Under the pieces are notes generated by a model, which ran no database searches, was not told where the DNA came from, and saw nothing but the letters and a program-made list of their open reading frames with translations. From Membranipora membranacea (lineage: Eukaryota; Bryozoa; Gymnolaemata; Cheilostomatida; Membraniporidae), in the NCBI GenBank assembly GCA_914767715.1, contig OU612068.1:30940001-31004000 (forward strand): DNA of 64,000 nt, given 5' to 3'. Below, one piece after another: positions 58,242 to 64,000 of the stretch. The position numbers and the translations under genes were made by a program. Position 1 is the stretch's first letter. Each line of letters starts with the position of its first letter.

Positions 58242-59251
58242 TAACATCAAGTCACCCAGCTATGTTTACTCATGGTCTGTCCATAATTTTATTATACAGA
58301 ATTGAACGATCTAATCAGACATGGGTTTCCTCTCTTACTAATTACCAGGTTACCCCCTACAAGTTAGGAGGACTCCATTCTGTAGGTGCAAGATAGTGGT
58401 GGAGTTGGCTTATTGCCAAGTTAATGCTTGCATCAAGGAGTTACTCCTTGCATGATGTATAAATCACATTGAGAGGATAATTCTTAGAATATGAAAAGAA
58501 TCTTGAGCCATTTTACCAACTTCATGAATTCACATGAGGTTCATATCTCGCCCTCCCTGGTTCATTCATCTGTAGATCATAAAATATGATGAGCATAAGT
58601 AATTAAATTACATTCTTCTGTATAAAATAAGCATGTGTTTCACAATGTCAGTGTTTTATTGGCCACTTTGTATGATATACAAGTGATATTGAGAGATGTT
58701 TGAATCAAATTCGAGACGTTTGGTCAAGCCTGAGAGGCATAGAAAATTATTGCTTTACTTCATAGTATCAAAACCTATTTACATCGCAAATTTACACTTC
58801 CAATTAAACATCAGTTTTCAGTTATTTCAATTTTTTTGGTTTGAACTTCTAGGGCACGCCTCTGCCCCATCCACACTCAACACGACCGCTACACCGGTAT
58901 CCACCTACTCCACAAAAAAAGATAAAACGAGTGACCAACTTCACTCAACCACTACCCTACTACGGGAGGTTCTTCACAGTTAAAGTGCTTCATGTTACAC
59001 AAGCTTCTTCGCTTAATCAACCAGAAATTGTACACCATGGAACGCAGCGACCAATGCACTAAACAGATAAGTACATTGACATGAAAATGGAATAAGATAA
59101 AAAAAACCTAAGATTTCTATCACTCTAATTAAATTCATACATCGGTATAAAGTTAAGAAGAATTACAGTTACAAGACAGAAAACTCTGATTTTTTGATAT
59201 AGTTTAGAGAGAGAAGGAGAGTATAGATAGAGATGAGATAGGCTGCGAGAT
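58242..59251. other. Gene-free stretch downstream of the CNBP-like gene
   Basis: No coding exon supported. An open frame ending at 58983 has no family motifs. Confidence 0.4.
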
Positions 59252-60741
59252 CTAGCCTTCATCAGCAGTACAGTCATTTCGGACATGGCCTGGTTGTCCA
59301 CATCTGTAGCAGTTGCGGTCTCCTCCACCACCACCACCACCTCTTCTTTCCTGTCTTGGAGCTTCACAATCTCGAGCAAAGTGCCCATCATTGCCACAGC
59401 TGAAAGAGCAGAATTGAGAACATAGGAAAATAGTGTCAACAGATATGATGATGAGGTTTGTCATTATTGTTTGCATTATTCAGCTCCACAACTTCTTTCA
59501 AGTCAGCAGATGGCAAAATGATGTACAAATCCCAACTTACTTGTAGCAGTTACCACCACCACCACCGCCTCCTCCTCTTCGTGGGCCTCCAAATCCTCCA
59601 GCGCGTCTGTCAGGGCATTCACGGGACATGTGTCCTTCACGGCCACAGTTATAACAGGCACCACTGCCGCCACCTCCTCCGCCACCAGCTCTACTTTCAC
59701 GGGGCTCAGGACAGTCCCGAGAGATGTGACCTGTCTTGCTACAGTTATAGCAGGTCCTGTCACCTCCAAATCCTCGATCACCTCCAAATCCTCCACGACT
59801 ACCTCCTCTACTGTCTGCTGTAGGACACTCACGGGCCATGTGACCTGTCTCTCCACAGTTGAAACAGCCACCTATAGAATAGATAATATTTTCCTTGTTA
59901 GACTATATTATGACATCAAATCTAACTGAAAAGGAAGGGATGACATGCAAATAGCAATTCTTTTAGGAGCCAGAAAGATTAGATGCCAAAAACTCATCCT
60001 ATAGGATTATCCTGCCATCTAATCTCAGTTAATGTCAGTTAGTCGGCTAAATTAAGGTCAGTGCTATCATTGAACTCATTAAACAATGTCACCAATCAAT
60101 TGTTCATTGTCTTTGGTGGACGTGGCAAGTATAAAGATGGAATGGCCAATCATAAAGCATTACCATAAACTCTTGGCTTTCCAGGTTATTTTTTGGAAAG
60201 CAAACACAAATATACACAGATGGAGTGACCCACCTAGTATCGAAAATTTATGACTGATGACCAAGTACGTGTTAATGTATGGTTGACAATATGGCAGTAT
60301 ATTCAATTTAGCAAAATCCTAGTTAGCTAACTGAATTGAATATTTTATTGCTGCCAAAATTTAGATGAATATTTTTATTTACACATACATTAACTTGCCA
60401 AATTTTCAGTGCGGAATAGGTATTCAATTTACCTTCCACATTCCCAAATGTATATACGTACTCTGGCAATGAGCCTGCTAGTTTCTCATTTTTATAGGGA
60501 AACGACATTAATGTGACAGTGAGCAAAAAATTCGACAACTAAATGTTTGCGGCTGTCAAAGAAAAGGAAGCACTTTCAAAATTAAGATGAACACTCGTCA
60601 TCTAATTCTGTCATACTCACGGTCACGACCGCCGAAGCTGCGTCCACCACCACCACCACCTCCTCGTCGATCATCGGTTGAATCTGGACAATCTCTGGCC
60701 ATATGACCTGGCGAACCGCAAGTGTAACATTTTCTATCCAT
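59252..60741 (-). CDS. CNBP: CNBP-like protein with six CCHC zinc knuckles
   Basis: Three coding exons (60621-60741, 59541-59871, 59252-59399) give 199 residues. An acceptor (tttttcag) about 27 bases before the ATG implies a further 5' UTR exon. Knuckles in order: [70 protein letters not shown] (split by intron 2) and [14 protein letters not shown]. Gly/Arg-rich linkers with RGG-like stretches separate most of them. CNBP/Gis2 proteins bind single-stranded nucleic acid and act in mRNA translation. Vertebrate CNBP has seven knuckles and one RG-rich segment; this protein has six with repeated glycine linkers, so strict orthology is likely but not proven. Confidence 0.88.
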
Positions 60742-62188
60742 GATGGTTTCAATTCACTCTACTTCAATCCTGAAAAATGAGAGCAAGAAATTTTAACGAG
60801 CTATAGGAATATATATAATATATTTACATATTTTCCTAGTTAGTAGTGTTGGCCATGTCATTATTATTGTAGTATCTAACCATCATTGTACGGCTCATAA
60901 AGGGCAGACGCAGTTATCTTTTTCAACAAAAAAGTTAGGTATGTATTGTTATTAATATTAGCATTTCTTTTGGTAGGACAATCATAATAATTAATAAAAG
61001 AGTGGTTATATATAAATAAATCAATCAATGGTTAAATTGACTGAGTCAAAAATTTATTAGTCATTAATTATGTCTCTTACTTACACATTTTGTTTTGTTT
61101 AATGTTAGTAAATAGGGAGAATGGCGAAATTGGTATAGTTGAAGATACCACAAATTCTCATTTTATTCCGACTGAAACTACTCTCTCATTTTGTTGGACT
61201 TGAGACTGAGTCAATTTTTTTATTATTATATTTATCATATAAAATACTAGTCTCACTGCAGGCTCTTTTTGATACAGCATCAATTGAAATTGTTTCAGCT
61301 TACTACTGTCAATGGAACTTACCTTCAAACACAACACCAAAGCACTTCAACCTCCCTTACTCTTCACAACTTCTCAAAGCACGTCTTCTTTTGTTCCACA
61401 TGTGGAGCTAAAAGAATTCTCAAAGACTCAAGTCATGAGTTTTCAGGATTTCCCATATAATAATTGGCATGTTTTCAAATTTGGATGAATCCAAAGTTTG
61501 TGAAATATTTGGTTCTATTAAAATGTTTGATACCAACAAATCACTTGACGGATCACTTTTCTTTGTTTTAAATTTGTTGTAACAAGGATTATGTGTTTGC
61601 TTTATACCCCAAATTTGTTAATTTGAATCTCCTTGGGAGGCCTCTCTTCTACACATTATTAGTAAACTTTGCTAGTATTGTGAGCATGAGAAATCTCGTT
61701 CCATAACAAATTGGTAACAGCGTGTGCGTAGCCTCTTTCTATCACCATGATGGCTGTAGATATTGAGCTCCCACGCCAAATACTTGAGCAACAACTAGTC
61801 CTCAAAGGTGAAGGTTGAACCAAAGCATTTTTATCTGTGGGCTTCATTGATTAGGAAATGTGTTGCATTCATAATCATAGCATCATTTGTATGGATATTA
61901 ACCAGCAATCCGAGTCGTGGGTGTCTTCCATGTTCCTTTGTTATGACACTTTGAGTATTCTATTTCATTGAGCCTACTGATTGTTTACATTTAATTGTTA
62001 TTGTCTGTGATGACACTTACACTTCCAGTCAGTGTATTCCAATTCACCCGTTTGGTGGCGAGCACTACTACTATGTTACATGTATATGGAACGGTGATCG
62101 TATTAGTTCGTCACCGCTCCTTATCTGTAGATATAACTGACGAGTAGGTGTTTAGAAAAAATAATAAATTACTGCAGACATTGGCTTA
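60742..62188. other. Upstream region of the CNBP-like gene
   Basis: It probably contains the promoter and 5' UTR exon. No TATA box could be assigned with confidence and no other gene is supported. Confidence 0.4.
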
Positions 62189-63947
62189 TAGACTTTGTTT
62201 GAGGCTGCTCTTTTGTATCACATCTTATTCTCCATATTTTATTCTATCATGTGAGCAATTTTCAGCTTTACCTTTTTTTTGAATACCTTTGAAGACTTCG
62301 TACACTCAGGAACTAAAAGTTAAAGGAGTGCCTCATGATTAACAGTGTGTTTAATGGTTAACGGGGGTTACAGCTGTATGCTGTTTAGTGTTGTCAGTCA
62401 TCACTTTATTTCCAGCTAGATGCTGTCTTTGGATTTAACTTGTGGTACCCTTGGTGTCCCTGATTGTCCTCGGAAGGAAACTTCCGTAGTAGACTTTTGT
62501 AGATGCATATACAGAATTGAGTTTGCCTCTGGTGGCAGATCTTGTTTTCATTGTCATGTTCTGTTTGTCGTTTGATACTTCATCATATGCGAGAGCTAGT
62601 GAGCTGTGTTGCTCCTCTTCTTGAAGGATCTTCATCAGAAGGGTTAGCCTGTGATTTCTTCTCCTGTTCTGTAGTGTTTGGAGGCCAAGCTCAGAGCTGG
62701 CCTCGGTAACGCTTTCTCTTCCTTTTAGGCAGCTGATAAATCTGACAGCTCGATGTTGAATCATTTCTATTGATTCAATGTCCTTGTTGAGCATTGGGTC
62801 CCAGACTGTATCAGCGTATTCGAGTATTGGGCGACATAGGCTGGTATATGCCAGTAGGCGGCTCTTCTTGGGTGCATTGTATAGTATGTGTTTGATGGAT
62901 CCAAGAGCTCTTGAGGCGCTGTCTCTCTTTAGTTTTATGTGCTGATCAAACTTTAGGTCAGACTGCATTATCACCCCCAAATACTTTGTGGAACTGTTCC
63001 ATGCCATGCATGTGTCGCCCAGTTTGTACTGTGGCTTGAACTCTTGGTCTCCGAAGGCTATCATGTGGCATTTACTTTCATTGAACTGCATTTTCCATTG
63101 AACCGACCATCTGTGGACAGCATAAATGTTGTTTTGAAATATAGCTGCATCTTCGTCAGTTGTGACTTGTTGATAGAGCAGTGTATCATCGGCATATAGG
63201 CTAATGTTACAGCTTACCACTGTCGGTAGATCATTGATGTAGATCAGAAACAGTATGGGACCGAGGACTGACCCCTGGGGCACTCCTGAAGTCACCAATA
63301 ATTCTGATGAGGTCTGACCTTTGATGACCACACTCTGTCTCCTGTTGGTGAGGAAATCCTGTATCCAGTTAACCAGCTGAGGGTGTTATGGCCTCTCAAA
63401 CTTCCCAATGCCGATTGCCTTCAATCGGCATTGGGAATAAGCGGAAGTTTCCCCTGGGGTACGTCACAACCATAGACATGTGTTTTGTCTATATGGTCAT
63501 ACTTTTTATGAGTTATTAGTTAATACACTAATAATCACACAGATAAGATGATGATCAAAATCCAGACCTGGGTGGAAATCGAACCCGGGTCACCATACCT
63601 ATAGGCAACAACGCTACCATCATGCCACTTGGACCAACTAGGTTAGCCAGTAGACAACATAGCTCAGTCTTAGCGGCGTTGCCTGCAAAGACATTTGGAC
63701 CTGAGTTCGAGACCGTTACAACTCTGACCATTTTGATCATCAACATATTTATTAGTGTATCGTAATAAGTATGATGGTTGTGACGTACCCTAGGGATTGC
63801 CGGCTGATTCTTATTGCCGTCACCTTGGAAGTTTGAAAGGCCATAACTTCCTCAATATTTGTATTCTAAAGCTGAAAATCGCTCACATGATAGAATAAAA
63901 TATGGAGAATAAGATGTGATACAAAAGAGCAGCCTCAAACAAAGTCT
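62189..63947. mobile_element. TTAA-type inverted-repeat element split by a retrotransposon
   Basis: The left arm (62189-62272, AGACTTTGTTTGAGGCTGCT to TTTTCAGCTTTA) and the right part (63384-63947) are the same element as 12416-12944. The join seen in the intact copy (CAGCTTTAGAATCC...GTTATGGCC) is interrupted here by about 1.1 kb of reverse transcriptase sequence, with about 18 target bases lost. The right part has a tRNA-like block at 63570-63650 with B box GGGTTCGATTTCC on the minus strand. Confidence 0.85.
62274..63383 (-). mobile_element. 5'-truncated non-LTR retrotransposon
   Basis: One open frame of about 315 codons on the minus strand starts inside the palm domain at QLVNWIQDFLTNRRQSVV. 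It continues with SGVPQGSVLGPILFLIYIND (motif B), SLYADDTLLYQQ (motif C), STKYLGVIMQSDLKFDQHIK, SLCRPILEYADTVWDP and ELGLQTLQNRRRNHRLTLLM, the usual CR1/Jockey-type C-terminus, and stops at 62435. A short A-run (62275-62282 on the minus strand) marks the 3' end. The N-terminal RT motifs and endonuclease are missing, so it cannot move on its own. The unbroken frame implies a recent insertion. Confidence 0.9.
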
Positions 63948-64000
63948 TTAATGTTTAATAGTATAAATTAATCTATGATAATCTAAGTTGTTCCTTAAGT

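Noticed and set aside
59458-59929. Plus-strand open frames rich in His/Ser/Thr/Cys
   Set aside because: Antisense of the glycine-rich CNBP-like exon; the low-complexity codons leave the other strand open.

Overview
This window looks like a stretch of an AT-rich nuclear genome from an invertebrate animal, or a close relative of animals. It has GT-AG spliced genes with short introns (54 bp to about 1.5 kb), tRNA-derived SINEs, several non-LTR retrotransposon fragments, TTAA-flanked inverted-repeat elements, minisatellites, and a complete UBE3B ubiquitin ligase of animal type. The species cannot be fixed from the sequence; an early-branching animal is my guess only. Exons were assembled by hand from splice signals, reading phase and family motifs.

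Layout: 0-2.5 kb holds minus-strand exons of one or two unrecognised genes, one exon carrying a C2HC zinc finger. A 13-bp satellite follows (2551-3140). 3.2-10.7 kb is nearly empty apart from a SINE. 10.7-18.3 kb (+) carries an unrecognised gene or genes ending in a single-pass membrane receptor, whose cytoplasmic tail is built from repeats rich in tyrosine and proline docking-type motifs. 18.2-36.9 kb is a tandem array of four intact, secreted, plant-type heme peroxidase genes with six exons each. Copies 1-3 are nearly identical and separated by two TTAA-flanked foldback elements; copy 4 is older. The first foldback-derived junction is fused to the receptor tail repeats.

36.9-42.3 kb is mostly intergenic, with one MITE and a 129-residue two-span membrane protein. 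42.3-53.7 kb (-) is a complete 28-exon UBE3B gene (1,094 residues), with a 28-bp minisatellite of about 29 copies in one intron. 54-58 kb is a graveyard of reverse-transcriptase fragments, a SINE and hairpins. 59.25-60.74 kb (-) is a three-exon CNBP-like protein with six CCHC zinc knuckles. The right end is an inverted-repeat element split by a 5'-truncated non-LTR retrotransposon; an uninterrupted copy of the same element lies at 12.4 kb.

The genes do not form an operon-like system. The two most unusual items are the peroxidase array, whose duplication history can be read from transposon insertions and a chimeric copy, and the neighbouring receptor, whose tail repeats begin at TAG triplets that may serve as both stop codons and splice acceptors.
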